Of a stretch of 64,000 bases of DNA, positions 44,568 to 53,136 are shown piece by piece; positions within the stretch are counted from its first letter, which is position 1; each line of letters starts with the position of its first letter. A program made the translations under genes and the position numbers. Location: positions 62,001-126,000 of the forward strand of contig CAKUYE010000001.1 in the NCBI GenBank assembly GCA_934702375.1, written 5' to 3'. Source of the stretch: an uncultured Bacillota bacterium. GTDB taxonomy: Bacteria > Bacillota > Dehalobacteriia > UBA7702. Below the pieces are notes generated by a model that searched no databases, was not told the DNA's origin, and saw only the letters and a program-made list of their open reading frames with translations.

Positions 44568-45785
44568 TCAAAACCGTGCGACCAGTTTTCTCAGCTGCTT
44601 ACTGTGCGTATCTACGAAGCGAATCATCTTTACCGTATGGGCAAGATAGTAGAAATATTCAAACTCGTTGAGATTTTCAAAGTCCGCATAGTAGCAGGTG
44701 CACCAGTTCACCAAGTAGAGGCAGGAGGCCAACATCATATAAGGAAAGGCTTCTTTTTCGGCATCGGTAAGAGAAGGCATGGTGCCCTCTTCCTTCAGGA
44801 ACCGCGTATAGCCGTCAAGGAAGAAGCCGGCCCGATCCAACCAAATGGTACCATCGGTATGTGCTTCCCAGGAGGAGCAGGTATACATGATGGCATAACA
44901 AACGTCAAACAGGCGATAATCCAATTTGGCCCAGTCAAAGTCAAAAATGCCCACACATTTGCCGTGATCCCATTTTACATTCCCCGGGTGCGCATCGCAG
45001 TGGCAAACACACATCGGCATTTCCGCCAAAAGCTGAGGAGTGATTTTTTCTTTTACTTTCAAACAATACTGGATCATATCCTCGCGAATATCCCTAAAGA
45101 GCATATCGAAGCGATCCGTAGGAGATATCCCGGGGAGCTTATTACATTCCACAAAATAAGAAGGCAATTGATCCATCATATCCATGATTTTTGCTTCGGC
45201 CTTTTCTCCGGGATTGAAGCCGTTTACCGAATTGTGGAATTTTGCCACGATCCTGGCAAAGTCCCGATCCTCTTCCGGCGACAGCTTCGTATTGATCCAA
45301 TCGTAGTCGTCATTACCCGGCAAATACGTATAGAGTGCAAAATAGCGGTGGATACGCTGGCCTTCCTTTTCCTCCTCCAGCTGGACGAAGGATTTTCCGT
45401 CAATGGTACGGATCACCGTAGAGATCTCATCCATACCGTGGGCTGCGGAGTATTCCACCAGAGCATGCTCCACCTCGATATCGGCCGCGGTGATATCGCG
45501 TTTGTACTTACGCACAAAATAATCATGCAGCTCACCATTTTCATCACGAACAACAACGCCGAAAGCACGATTCGTATAACCGCCGAAGATCTCACAGGCA
45601 TCTACGATCTCACCAAGGTGATAGTAATGAGCCATCAAATGATTCAGCTGACTTCTGGACATCGCCATCTGAGAAGTCTCATACATTTCGCTGACAATGT
45701 TTTTCAACACAACAAATTTCGAGCGCATCGCGCCAAAATCATCGGCATTGACCTCCCTGAGTCTTAATTTACCTTCGAAGTTCAT
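44568..45785 (-). CDS. Choline-kinase/APH-family phosphotransferase
   Basis: The 405-residue product has a protein-kinase-like phosphotransferase fold: catalytic loop VCHCDAHPGNVKWD and metal-binding GIFDFDWAKLDYRLFD. The acceptor is not defined; neighbours suggest an amino-alcohol such as choline or ethanolamine, as for LicA relatives, although aminoglycoside-kinase-like enzymes with other acceptors share these motifs. ATG 45785 follows AAAGGAGGG; a longer frame to 45842 lacks a site. It is divergent from the second kinase-like gene across a 387-bp AT-rich gap. Confidence 0.82.
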   Translation of the reverse strand: MNFEGKLRLREVNADDFGAMRSKFVVLKNIVSEMYETSQMAMSRSQLNHLMAHYYHLGEIVDACEIFGGYTNRAFGVVVRDENGELHDYFVRKYKRDITAADIEVEHALVEYSAAHGMDEISTVIRTIDGKSFVQLEEEKEGQRIHRYFALYTYLPGNDDYDWINTKLSPEEDRDFARIVAKFHNSVNGFNPGEKAEAKIMDMMDQLPSYFVECNKLPGISPTDRFDMLFRDIREDMIQYCLKVKEKITPQLLAEMPMCVCHCDAHPGNVKWDHGKCVGIFDFDWAKLDYRLFDVCYAIMYTCSSWEAHTDGTIWLDRAGFFLDGYTRFLKEEGTMPSLTDAEKEAFPYMMLASCLYLVNWCTCYYADFENLNEFEYFYYLAHTVKMIRFVDTHSKQLRKLVARF

Positions 45786-46088
45786 AAAGGTCCCTCCTTT
45801 ACGCAAAGGTTTTGAAATCTTTTTGCAAAGCATTCCCATCACCCCAAAAAGAAATCAAAATTCGCATCGCTTTTGTTTATATTATAATACATTTCCGTCA
45901 AGAAATAAAGCAAAATTTTCCATAATCGGAAATGATTTTCCGTGTTGCGCCGAATATTAGTTTAGTACAAAAACGAATATAATGAAGCCGACGGGGTTTT
46001 TCAAAAAAGTATTTCAAAAAATTTCAATGTAAACCGGCAAAAAAATCCAATTCGTTCAAAATATCACGCAACAAAATTGTTATTTTCC

Positions 46089-46116
46089 TTGAAATAATTA
46101 TTCTTTCTGGTATAAT
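46089..46116 (+). promoter_or_regulatory. Sigma-A promoter of the LicA-like kinase
   Basis: TTGAAA (46089-46094), 16 bp, TATAAT (46111-46116) with an extended TGG. The rest of the 45786-46088 gap is AT-rich; TTGACG and TATAAT are present on the minus strand at about 45890-45905 but not at normal spacing. Confidence 0.75.
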
Positions 46117-46172
46117 ATATGTGGTACAATTTTCACCGAATACAACTGAGGAAACAAAAGGAGAGTTTCAAC

Positions 46173-47144
46173 ATGGCTGAAATCAAATGCGTAGGTACAA
46201 AAAACGGAGAAAAGGAAAAGATTCTGGAAATGGCGTCACATATGTTCGACGGTCCGACTTGCTCGACGATTACATCGATCACACATATGCCGGGCGGTCT
46301 TACCAACAGAAACTTTAAAGTGGAATTTGAGGATGGGAAAAAATATGCTTTTCGCATCGCGGGGGAAGGTACTGCCGAATACCTCAACCGCCCCAGTGAA
46401 CGTGATGCCGTAGCAAAGGCACAAATCCTTGGAATCAGCCCGGCCTTTTACTGGTACGACGAATCCACAGGAACCAATATTTGCGGATTCGCAGAAGGCA
46501 CCACAATGAATGCCAATGACTTCTACACAAGAAAAGAAGTTGCAGAGCATGCCGCTCCGATCCTGCGCAAAATCCACACCAGCGGATTGAAAGAAATCAA
46601 TACTTTTGATCCCTTTGCAGAGCGCAAAGGCTACTATGAATATTTAAAAAATAACAACTGGACAAAATTTTATGAAGAATTAAAGGTGATCGACCCGATC
46701 TATCAGGAAATTGAAAAATCCTTTGCAGAAAAACCCTTCCCGGTAGTATTCAGTCATAACGACTGTCTTGCCGCAAACTTCTTATTTGATGAACCCAACG
46801 ACACCATGAGCATTATCGACTGGGAATACTGCGGCATGAACTATTACTTCTTCGATCTTGCCGCCTTGATCAGCGAAAACGATATGGAAGAGGATATGGA
46901 AGAGATCACGATCCGTGCCTATTTCGGCGGCGAGCCAACCGAGCAGCAACGCGCCGAAGTCCTTATTGGAAAATTCCTCATGGATGGTCTGTGGATCCCC
47001 TGGGCTCTCGTACAAAGCGTTACCAAAGTAGATGAACGCGATATGTACTGGGATTGGGGCTATGTTCGAGTGAAAAGATGCTTCAAACATATGGCAAACC
47101 CCAATTGGGATAAATACCTTAAGATGATGACGGCAGACAGATAA
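46173..47144 (+). CDS. LicA-like choline kinase
   Basis: The 323-residue product is a choline/ethanolamine-kinase-type enzyme: N-terminal GGLTNRNFKVEFEDGKKYAFRI, Brenner loop VFSHNDCLAANFLFDE and metal loop SIIDWEYCGMNYYFFDLA. It should phosphorylate choline or ethanolamine with ATP. ATG 46173 follows AAAGGAGAG. It is monocistronic with its own promoter and terminator, between the two MttB-family genes. Confidence 0.88.
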   Translation: MAEIKCVGTKNGEKEKILEMASHMFDGPTCSTITSITHMPGGLTNRNFKVEFEDGKKYAFRIAGEGTAEYLNRPSERDAVAKAQILGISPAFYWYDESTGTNICGFAEGTTMNANDFYTRKEVAEHAAPILRKIHTSGLKEINTFDPFAERKGYYEYLKNNNWTKFYEELKVIDPIYQEIEKSFAEKPFPVVFSHNDCLAANFLFDEPNDTMSIIDWEYCGMNYYFFDLAALISENDMEEDMEEITIRAYFGGEPTEQQRAEVLIGKFLMDGLWIPWALVQSVTKVDERDMYWDWGYVRVKRCFKHMANPNWDKYLKMMTADR

Positions 47145-47166
47145 AACATCATATCCATATCTGGTA

Positions 47167-47203
47167 AAAACAGGAGCTCCTTTCACAGCTCCTGTTTTCT
47201 TTT
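47167..47203 (+). terminator. Intrinsic terminator of the LicA-like kinase gene
   Basis: AAAACAGGAGCT and AGCTCCTGTTTT (47167-47178, 47187-47198) form a 12-bp stem followed by CTTTTG. Confidence 0.88.
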
Positions 47204-47207
47204 GAAT

Positions 47208-47248
47208 AAAACCGGTGCACCTTTGGTAAACATACCAAGGTGCACCGG
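47208..47248 (-). terminator. Intrinsic terminator of mttB
   Basis: A 16-bp stem with one bulge (arms 47212-47228 and 47233-47248) is followed on the minus strand by TTTTATTC, 34 bp after the mttB stop. Confidence 0.85.
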
Positions 47249-47281
47249 AATCCGTTTATAAACTTTTCGGATCAACAAAAA

Positions 47282-48769
47282 TTATCTTCTTGCTAATTCT
47301 TCATTTTTATCCGCTTCTGCTTCTAAGAGCATATCATGTAAAGCTTTCCGTGTATCTTCGGGAAGAGGCATTTTAGGCTTGCCATTTTCGATCATATCGA
47401 TTGCTTTCGCATAAGAACGTTCCACGATATCTTTGCCACCCTGGGCCATCCAACCGTCAAAGTTATTTCTATCGATAATATTCGAAGGCTGCGACAAGTT
47501 TTTGAAATTCTGGAAGGTATGCATATGGGAAATAAATTCACCGCCGGGGCCAACTTCGCTAATGATATCAACTGCAAGATGTTCATCATCAACGGGAACA
47601 CCTTCGCAAGTTTTAAGGATCATCTTCATGAATTCATCTTCCATAACGAGCTGAGCATAATCCCAAGTAATACCGTTTTCGAGCATACCGATACCGTAAA
47701 TCATATTGGCACCTGCCAATGCGGGTACGATAGCGGTCAGAGTTGCTTCGTGAGCGGCCTGAGCATCAACGCATTTGGAATCGCACTACCCACCGGCAAC
47801 CCAACTGGGAACCTTGTAGAACTGGGCCAATTTGGCAACAAAGGCAGAAATCAATGCCAATTCAGGAGAACCGACACAAGATACGGTAGTTCTGAGATCC
47901 ATCATTGCAGTGGAAGAGCCATAAACCATCGGAACACCGCGTTTCAATGCCTGACCAAGGACGAACATACTGAGAACTTCCGCATTATGTGTTACCATCG
48001 TACCGGCAAGATGAACGCAAGTTGTACCGCCGGCAAGCCCCATCGGGTTGATTTTTACAGGCATACCGGTCTTGGTAGCAAGAATCAATGCATCGGTAGC
48101 ACCGGCAGACTGAACCAAAGGACTGATCGGGTCAGTAGAAGTACCGAACCAGGGTCTTTCTCTGAATTTATCTTCACCACCGGCAACAATGCCGCCCATT
48201 TTAATGGCGTACTTAACATTTTGAGGGTCATGCATACCAATGTATGCAGGCTTGGTGCTGTTGTTAAGGAATGCTTCCAATACATACAGCTGACCAACAT
48301 GGGGATTCACTTCTTTCGGAACGATGTTACGTTCAAAAAGAACAATCGAATCCAGATTATCGATCATGGTCACAGAATTCCAAAGGTCATCCATGTTGGG
48401 AGCACGACGTTCCCGTGTATACGGATCGATAACATTCACGGCTTCCCCAAAGTTTACAAAACCGGTGCGGCCGGCTTCGCAGTACCAGTCATTTTTGGGA
48501 TCTCTGGCATAAGCGCGATAGTTGGGGGGTGTGGTGTTGATTGCATCTTCAACAAGCCATGCAGGAATTTTTACGATATGGGTTTCTTCATTGACCGTAC
48601 ATCCGATGCCTGCAAAAATTTCACGTGCTTCTTTACTTTCGACTTTGATACCAACGTTCCAAAGAACATCCAATGTCGCCAGATGGACTTCAAAAAGTTC
48701 ATCATCGGTAAACATGTTCAAGCCGAGAGCGGGATACTTTGCTGTGTTCGTTAATAAACCTCTAGCCAA
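47282..48769 (-). CDS. mttB: Trimethylamine:corrinoid methyltransferase with in-frame UAG (pyrrolysine)
   Basis: Read straight through one TAG at 47786-47788, this frame encodes 495 residues, the length of Methanosarcina MttB, with the amber codon at residue 328 (M. barkeri has Pyl334). The flanks SWVAGG and CDSKCVDAQAAHEA are the conserved pyrrolysine-site neighbourhood, and there is no frameshift: the 168 codons after TAG stay in frame and conserve the C-terminal MttB segments (GPGGEFISHMHTFQNFKNL). MttB moves a methyl group of trimethylamine to a corrinoid protein. TTG 48769, six bases after GGAGGTG, is chosen over ATG 48784. No MttC, reductive activator or pyl genes are in the window. Confidence 0.92.
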
Positions 48770-48794
48770 TAGTAACACCTCCATATTTTTTTAC

Positions 48795-48863
48795 GGTGTG
48801 AATCACCTCATAAAATATCACACCTTACGATGCTATTATACAACAAGATTTTGAATTTTTCAA
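48795..48863 (-). promoter_or_regulatory. Sigma-A promoter and inverted repeat upstream of mttB
   Basis: On the minus strand TTGAAA (48858-48863), 17 bp, TATAAT (48835-48840). Just downstream, GGTGTGA and TCACACC (48818-48824 and 48795-48801) form an inverted repeat of the kind also seen at the other MttB-family gene, suggesting a common repressor or leader structure. No sigma-54 element is visible. Confidence 0.75.
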
Positions 48864-48917
48864 TAAATCACAGGCTAAAAATTACACAAAAACACAATGA
48901 TGACAATATTTTAAACA

Positions 48918-50210
48918 TCAATTTTGCGATTTCTTTTTACTGCCGCAGTATTTTCGGATCAGACGACTGGCTTTACTCTGGCTGATCTTCAACACTCGGG
49001 CAACCTCATAAGAACTGCCGTATTCTTCATAGGTGCGGCAAATGATTGCCCGTTCAACATCGGCTACAGCCCTATCCAAAGAGCCCTTGTCAGCATTGGC
49101 ACTTTGCTCCGCAACGATTTGAAAGCGAATGCGATCCGGAAGATGATAAACATCGATGAGATCCTCGGGGCACATAACAACCAGCCGTTCTATCGTGTTA
49201 TCCATTTCCCGCAAATTCCCCGGCCAGGCATACTGAACCAAAACATCCAACGCATCATCGGTAATGCGGCGATGAAGGTCGTAACGGCGATTATACCGTT
49301 CCACAAGGAAGTGGATCAACGGCAGAATATCCACCGTCCGCTCCCGAACCGGCGGAATCATCACTTCAAACACACCCATCAAATAGTAAAGATCTTCACG
49401 AAATTGTCCTTCGGCAATAAGCTTATGAAGATCCTGATCTGTAGCAACAATAATACGACACTCTACCGGCAGACCTTTCCTGCCGCCCACCGGATGATAG
49501 CTGCGTTCATGAAGCGTATAAAGCAATCGTGTCTGAATAAAACCGGGCAACGCGTCGATTTCATCTAAAAATAAGGTGCCCTTTCCCGCCATCGCCAGAA
49601 TTCCCGGTTTTTCCAATTCTCCATTGCTGCCGGCATTACCAAAAAGCTCCATTTCTAATAAATCTCCGGGCATCGCCGCACAGTTTAAAGAAGCAAAAGC
49701 ACCGTTACGGCGAGAGCTGTTGCGATGGATATACTGAGCCAACATCACTTTTCCCGAGCCGCTTTCCCCGGAAATCAATACGGTGCTGTCAATACGGGCT
49801 AATTTTGCAGCAAGGCTCAGCACATGAGCCATGCTGCTGCTTTTTGTTACCAGCAAAGTATCGCCATCGTCCACAACATCTTTTTTTTGTTCCCGAAGAA
49901 AAATCACATAAAAAGAAATTCTCTGGTCATGATCTTCCACCGGAAATGCCGACACATACAAGAAATGTCCGCCGGTCATTTCTTTGGAAAAGGAGATAAC
50001 TTCATGGCGTCCTTGGGCCATCTCTACCACTGAGGGGTAGCCAAAAACATCGGCTTCCTTTTTATCCAGAGGAGAAGCTCCGGGCGTAGCGAAAGCCGAC
50101 GCAACCTCATTAAGATATAATATTAAGCCATCTCGATTTGTAATACAAATACCGACGGCGGCCGTAGCCGCCATAGGCGCCAAAAGGGATAGCATACTTT
50201 CAGTTTTCAT
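48918..50210 (-). CDS. NtrC-like AAA+ regulator lacking the GAFTGA loop
   Basis: The 430-residue product has a PAS-like sensor domain (about 10-105), an AAA+ domain with Walker A GESGSGK (148-154) and Walker B GTLFLDEID (211-219), and a Fis-type helix-turn-helix (EVARVLKISQSKASRLIRKY). After ELFG (188-191) the sigma-54 contact loop GAFTGA is replaced by NAGSNGE, so it should not remodel sigma-54 holoenzyme; like TyrR it may act with sigma-A or as a repressor. It lies immediately upstream of mttB and is its likely regulator. Its start overlaps the PHP phosphatase gene by 11 bp. Confidence 0.85.
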   Translation of the reverse strand: MKTESMLSLLAPMAATAAVGICITNRDGLILYLNEVASAFATPGASPLDKKEADVFGYPSVVEMAQGRHEVISFSKEMTGGHFLYVSAFPVEDHDQRISFYVIFLREQKKDVVDDGDTLLVTKSSSMAHVLSLAAKLARIDSTVLISGESGSGKVMLAQYIHRNSSRRNGAFASLNCAAMPGDLLEMELFGNAGSNGELEKPGILAMAGKGTLFLDEIDALPGFIQTRLLYTLHERSYHPVGGRKGLPVECRIIVATDQDLHKLIAEGQFREDLYYLMGVFEVMIPPVRERTVDILPLIHFLVERYNRRYDLHRRITDDALDVLVQYAWPGNLREMDNTIERLVVMCPEDLIDVYHLPDRIRFQIVAEQSANADKGSLDRAVADVERAIICRTYEEYGSSYEVARVLKISQSKASRLIRKYCGSKKKSQN

Positions 50211-51006
50211 TTGCGCACTCCGTTAACCGCTGAAACTTCCGTTGCTTAAAATAGCCGATTTCAAATCCCTTTGCCATAGTAAGACCGTGTTCAAAATCAG
50301 CGGCAATATCACCGGCAAAATGAGCATCCGAGCCAATGATAAGCCGATGCCCCCCAGCTTTGGCATAGAGATCAAGAATTTCTTTTCCCGGAGCCGTTTC
50401 ATCACACCCCTTGCGCAGCGGTGAGGTATTGATTTCGAGAATGCCGCCGTTAGCCAAAAGAGCCTTAAGGATGGCATCAAAAAGCTCCGGCTCTTCTGCT
50501 TCGGTTTTCAAATAACGCTTCGGATAATCAAAGTGACCCAGTACATCAAAACCGCCAAGCTTTGCCACCGCAAGAAGATCTTCATAATACCGCCGATAAA
50601 TCCGAGGAACAGCATATGTAAAAATATCCGCACCGTGATTCCCGGTCCAATGAAGCCCCAGCGGCAAAATCACATAATGCACGCTGGCAATGACCATATC
50701 GTATTCATCTGCAGCCAACACTGTTTCATATTCTTTGGGATAAACATGAGGCTCACCCACCTCAATTCCTTTCAAAATTTCCAGAGAAGCACCATAACGA
50801 TCACGCATCGTCTCGATCATACGCTTGTATTTTTCCGGATCAAAGGGAATGGAATCATCATAATGGGGGTCAAAATCCACGTGTTCCGTAAAGCAAATCC
50901 GCGTTAATCCTTTTTCAATGGCACCACGGCACATTTCATCCATATAAGAAACAGCATCACCGGAAAAATCCAGCGAGTGACTGTGACAATCTGTTTTTAA
51001 GATCAT
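50200..51006 (-). CDS. PHP-family histidinol-phosphatase-like enzyme
   Basis: The 268-residue product is a PHP metallophosphoesterase of the HisK type: TDCHSHSLDFSGD, FTEHVDFD, EVGEPHVYP, VIASVHYV, GHFDYPKR and IIGSDAH supply the metal-binding His/Asp/Glu set. HisK hydrolyses histidinol phosphate, but no other his gene is here and the gene overlaps the regulator of mttB, so another phosphate ester is possible. ATG 51006 follows AGAGGCG. Confidence 0.85.
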   Translation of the reverse strand: MILKTDCHSHSLDFSGDAVSYMDEMCRGAIEKGLTRICFTEHVDFDPHYDDSIPFDPEKYKRMIETMRDRYGASLEILKGIEVGEPHVYPKEYETVLAADEYDMVIASVHYVILPLGLHWTGNHGADIFTYAVPRIYRRYYEDLLAVAKLGGFDVLGHFDYPKRYLKTEAEEPELFDAILKALLANGGILEINTSPLRKGCDETAPGKEILDLYAKAGGHRLIIGSDAHFAGDIAADFEHGLTMAKGFEIGYFKQRKFQRLTECANEN

Positions 51007-51097
51007 AAAAAACGCCTCTTTCTTTTTCATTATATTATATACTTCTCTTTCGGATTAATCAAGTCAAATATGACTTATGTCAAAATTCATTTTTCGG

Positions 51098-51105
51098 CAT
51101 AATAT
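51098..51105 (+). promoter_or_regulatory. Possible sporulation-sigma -10 element of cotJABC
   Basis: CATAATAT at 51098-51105 resembles the -10 of sigma-E or sigma-K promoters, as expected for cotJ genes; a good -35 is not visible. An inverted repeat AAGTCA-N6-TGACTT (51061-51076) lies upstream. Confidence 0.35.
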
Positions 51106-51133
51106 AAGAAAGAAGCGAAGAAAGGAGAGTACG

Positions 51134-51319
51134 ATGAATTTTTATCCCGAATGCGATTTTGAAGATCGCGCAACCAAAATAAAGATCGTTGCCCCCTTAG
51201 CCATGGCTTACGTTCCCATGCAAAAGTTCACGAACCTCTACAGCGCCGAAGAAGGTCTCTCCCGAGGAACGATCTTTAAAGATCTGGATCTTCCCTTTAA
51301 AGGAGGTAGTTGCAAATGA
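51134..51319 (+). CDS. cotJA: Spore-coat-associated protein CotJA
   Basis: The 61-residue product has the CotJA pattern (APLAMAYVPMQKFTNLYSAEEGLSRGTIF...DLPFKG). CotJA works with CotJC in the outer spore layers. ATG 51134 follows AAAGGAGAG. Its TGA overlaps the cotJB ATG. Confidence 0.9.
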   Translation: MNFYPECDFEDRATKIKIVAPLAMAYVPMQKFTNLYSAEEGLSRGTIFKDLDLPFKGGSCK

Positions 51320-51573
51320 GCGAAAGAGAACGACTGCTGCAGGAATACCGAGCCATGTGCTTTGGCGTTCAGGATATCAAGCTGTTTCTTGATACCCACC
51401 CCTTTCACAGCGAGGCTCTTGGGGCATTTTCCCACTACTGTCGCGCCGCCAATATTTTAAAAAAGGAATATGAGACCAAATTTGGTCCTCTCACTGCCTG
51501 CGCGGCACCGCAAAGCAACTGTTGGCAATGGATCGAAGGCCCCTGGCCCTGGGAATATGAAGGAGGAAAATAA
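51316..51573 (+). CDS. cotJB: Spore coat protein CotJB
   Basis: The 85-residue product matches CotJB (ERERLLQEYRAMCFGVQDIKLFLDTHP; WPWEYEGGK). ATGA overlap with cotJA and an internal AGGAGG imply coupled translation. Confidence 0.9.
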   Translation: MSERERLLQEYRAMCFGVQDIKLFLDTHPFHSEALGAFSHYCRAANILKKEYETKFGPLTACAAPQSNCWQWIEGPWPWEYEGGK

Positions 51574-51576
51574 TCT

Positions 51577-52170
51577 GTGTGGCAATATGAAAAAACTCTG
51601 CAATACCCCGTAAAAATCAAGAATCCCGATCCCAAAGCCGCCAGCATCATCATATCACAATTGGGCGGTCCTCACGGCGAACTTGGAGCAGCCATGCGCT
51701 ATTTGAATCAACGCTATTCCATGCCCTATAATGCAGTGCAGGCGGCCCTTACCGATATCGGCAGTGAAGAGCTGAACCATCTGGAGATGATCGGCGCCAT
51801 CATTCACCAGCTCACCCGGAATCTCACCGTAGAAGAGATTAAGGCCGGCGGCTTTGATACCTATTTTGTCGATCACACTACCGGCGTGTATCCCACCGCA
51901 GCTTCGGGATATCCCTTCAGTACATCGGAACTGGCCGTCACCGGAGATCCCATTGCAGACCTCAACGAAGACATGGCGGCAGAACAAAAAGCACGACTCA
52001 CTTATGATAACATCCTGCGGCTTGTCGATGATCCCGACGTAAAAGATGTAATCCGCTTTTTAAGAGCGAGAGAAATCGTTCACTTTCAACGTTTTGGAGA
52101 AAGCCTGCAAATCGTCACCGATAACTTGGACAAAAAAAATTTCTACGCCTGCAATCCGGCTTTCGATTAA
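51577..52170 (+). CDS. cotJC: CotJC, manganese-catalase-like spore coat protein
   Basis: The 197-residue product is a ferritin-like Mn-catalase-family protein with the metal ligands in GELGAAMRYLNQRY, SEELNHLEMIG and EQKARLTYDN...REIVHFQRFGE. GTG 51577 follows GGAGGAAAA. It closes the cotJABC operon. Confidence 0.93.
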   Translation: MWQYEKTLQYPVKIKNPDPKAASIIISQLGGPHGELGAAMRYLNQRYSMPYNAVQAALTDIGSEELNHLEMIGAIIHQLTRNLTVEEIKAGGFDTYFVDHTTGVYPTAASGYPFSTSELAVTGDPIADLNEDMAAEQKARLTYDNILRLVDDPDVKDVIRFLRAREIVHFQRFGESLQIVTDNLDKKNFYACNPAFD

Positions 52171-52171
52171 G

Positions 52172-52216
52172 AAAAAAGGCAGCTGCAAACAAAAATTTTG
52201 CAGCTGCCTTTTTCCT
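52172..52216 (+). terminator. Terminator of cotJABC
   Basis: An 18-bp near-perfect stem (52172-52189 with 52196-52213) containing GGCAGCTGC ends in a T-run; the A-run on the other side lets it serve the converging Smr gene too. Confidence 0.88.
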
Positions 52217-52218
52217 TT

Positions 52219-52470
52219 TTATAGTTCACGAAGAACTAAAAAAGTATCGCCATTGCTGTTTCCCGGTACAATGCGAAGAACCTTCGGGTGATTTTTATAA
52301 GACAAAACCAGTTTTTTCAAAACCGTTCCGCCATGGTATCCATGAATCACGCGAATCCGATAAACACCGCTTCCCGCTTTACGCAGTGCACTGTCCAATG
52401 CCCGCTTCGCGGTTTCCTCCTGAAAACCGTGAAGATCCACCGTAATAATACCACCGCCTTGAAATGCCAT
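52219..52470 (-). CDS. Smr-domain protein
   Basis: The 83-residue product is a stand-alone Smr domain with TVDLHGFQEETAKRAL and VIHGYHGGTVLKKLV, the motifs of the MutS2 C-terminal nuclease/RNA-binding fold. GGAAGGTG precedes the ATG. Cleavage or binding of nucleic acid is assumed from the family only. Confidence 0.88.
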   Translation of the reverse strand: MAFQGGGIITVDLHGFQEETAKRALDSALRKAGSGVYRIRVIHGYHGGTVLKKLVLSYKNHPKVLRIVPGNSNGDTFLVLREL

Positions 52471-52587
52471 ATATCATCACCTTCCGTTTCTTTTTTATTA
52501 TAATTTATAATATCACAAATATTATTCCCAACAAACCATAATATCATGATCATTTTATGAAAACTTGGGGTATTTTGCAATATATAT

Positions 52588-52634
52588 AAAAAGCGGAAAC
52601 ACAGCGTTTCCGGTGTATTTCCGCTTTTTTCTTT
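52588..52634 (-). terminator. Terminator after the GNAT gene
   Basis: Arms AAAAAGCGGAAA (52588-52599) and TTTCCGCTTTTT (52618-52629), with an inner GAAAC/GTTTC helix, form a two-step hairpin directly after the GNAT stop. Confidence 0.82.
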
Positions 52635-53136
52635 AAAAAGTAAGCCGCATCTGATGCCAGGGAACACCCCCATGGCTTGATACCGATAAACCTTCATCAA
52701 CAAAACCAAATTTTGCGTAATATGCCAGCAGCGATTCTTTACAGGTTAAAACAAGACCTTTTCGTCCTTCTGCCCGAGCCGATTGGATCATTGCCTTAAT
52801 TAAATAGGCAGCCAAGCCACGACCTCTATAATCAGGCAGTGTATTTACACCAAAAATCATCTGCCAGTCACCGTCCACATCATGAAGAGCTGCATTTTCG
52901 TACATTTCATCGGCAAGATCCTTCCGGTTCGTCGCCATGCCGTCAATAAATGCGACCAGTTTATCGCCATCAAAAAGCAGCCAAAAATAATCGGCATAAT
53001 AGCATAAACGTTGAGCAAACTCCTTTTTCGTTGCCGCCTCCGCCGCGGGGAAACAAAGAGCCTCCACCGCAGCAATAGCATCAAGATCATCAAACGTTGC
53101 CTTTTTCAATATCAAATCTTTCACTGTCCCGTTCAT
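52633..53136 (-). CDS. GNAT-family N-acetyltransferase
   Basis: The 167-residue product has the GNAT fold with acetyl-CoA site INTLPDYRGRGLAAYLIKAMI-like segment (LPDYRGRGLAAYL) and the C-terminal YYAKFGFVDEGLS strand. The acceptor is unknown. It overlaps the yjbQ stop by 4 bp, so the two are co-translated. Confidence 0.87.
   Translation of the reverse strand: MNGTVKDLILKKATFDDLDAIAAVEALCFPAAEAATKKEFAQRLCYYADYFWLLFDGDKLVAFIDGMATNRKDLADEMYENAALHDVDGDWQMIFGVNTLPDYRGRGLAAYLIKAMIQSARAEGRKGLVLTCKESLLAYYAKFGFVDEGLSVSSHGGVPWHQMRLTF

Noticed and set aside
47282..48784. Reading the mttB region as two genes or a nonsense pseudogene
   Set aside because: Both halves are in one frame, the TAG is at the family's pyrrolysine site, and conservation continues on both sides.
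48785..48917. Sigma-54 promoter upstream of mttB
   Set aside because: No GG-N10-GC type element is present, while a 17-bp-spaced TTGAAA/TATAAT is.
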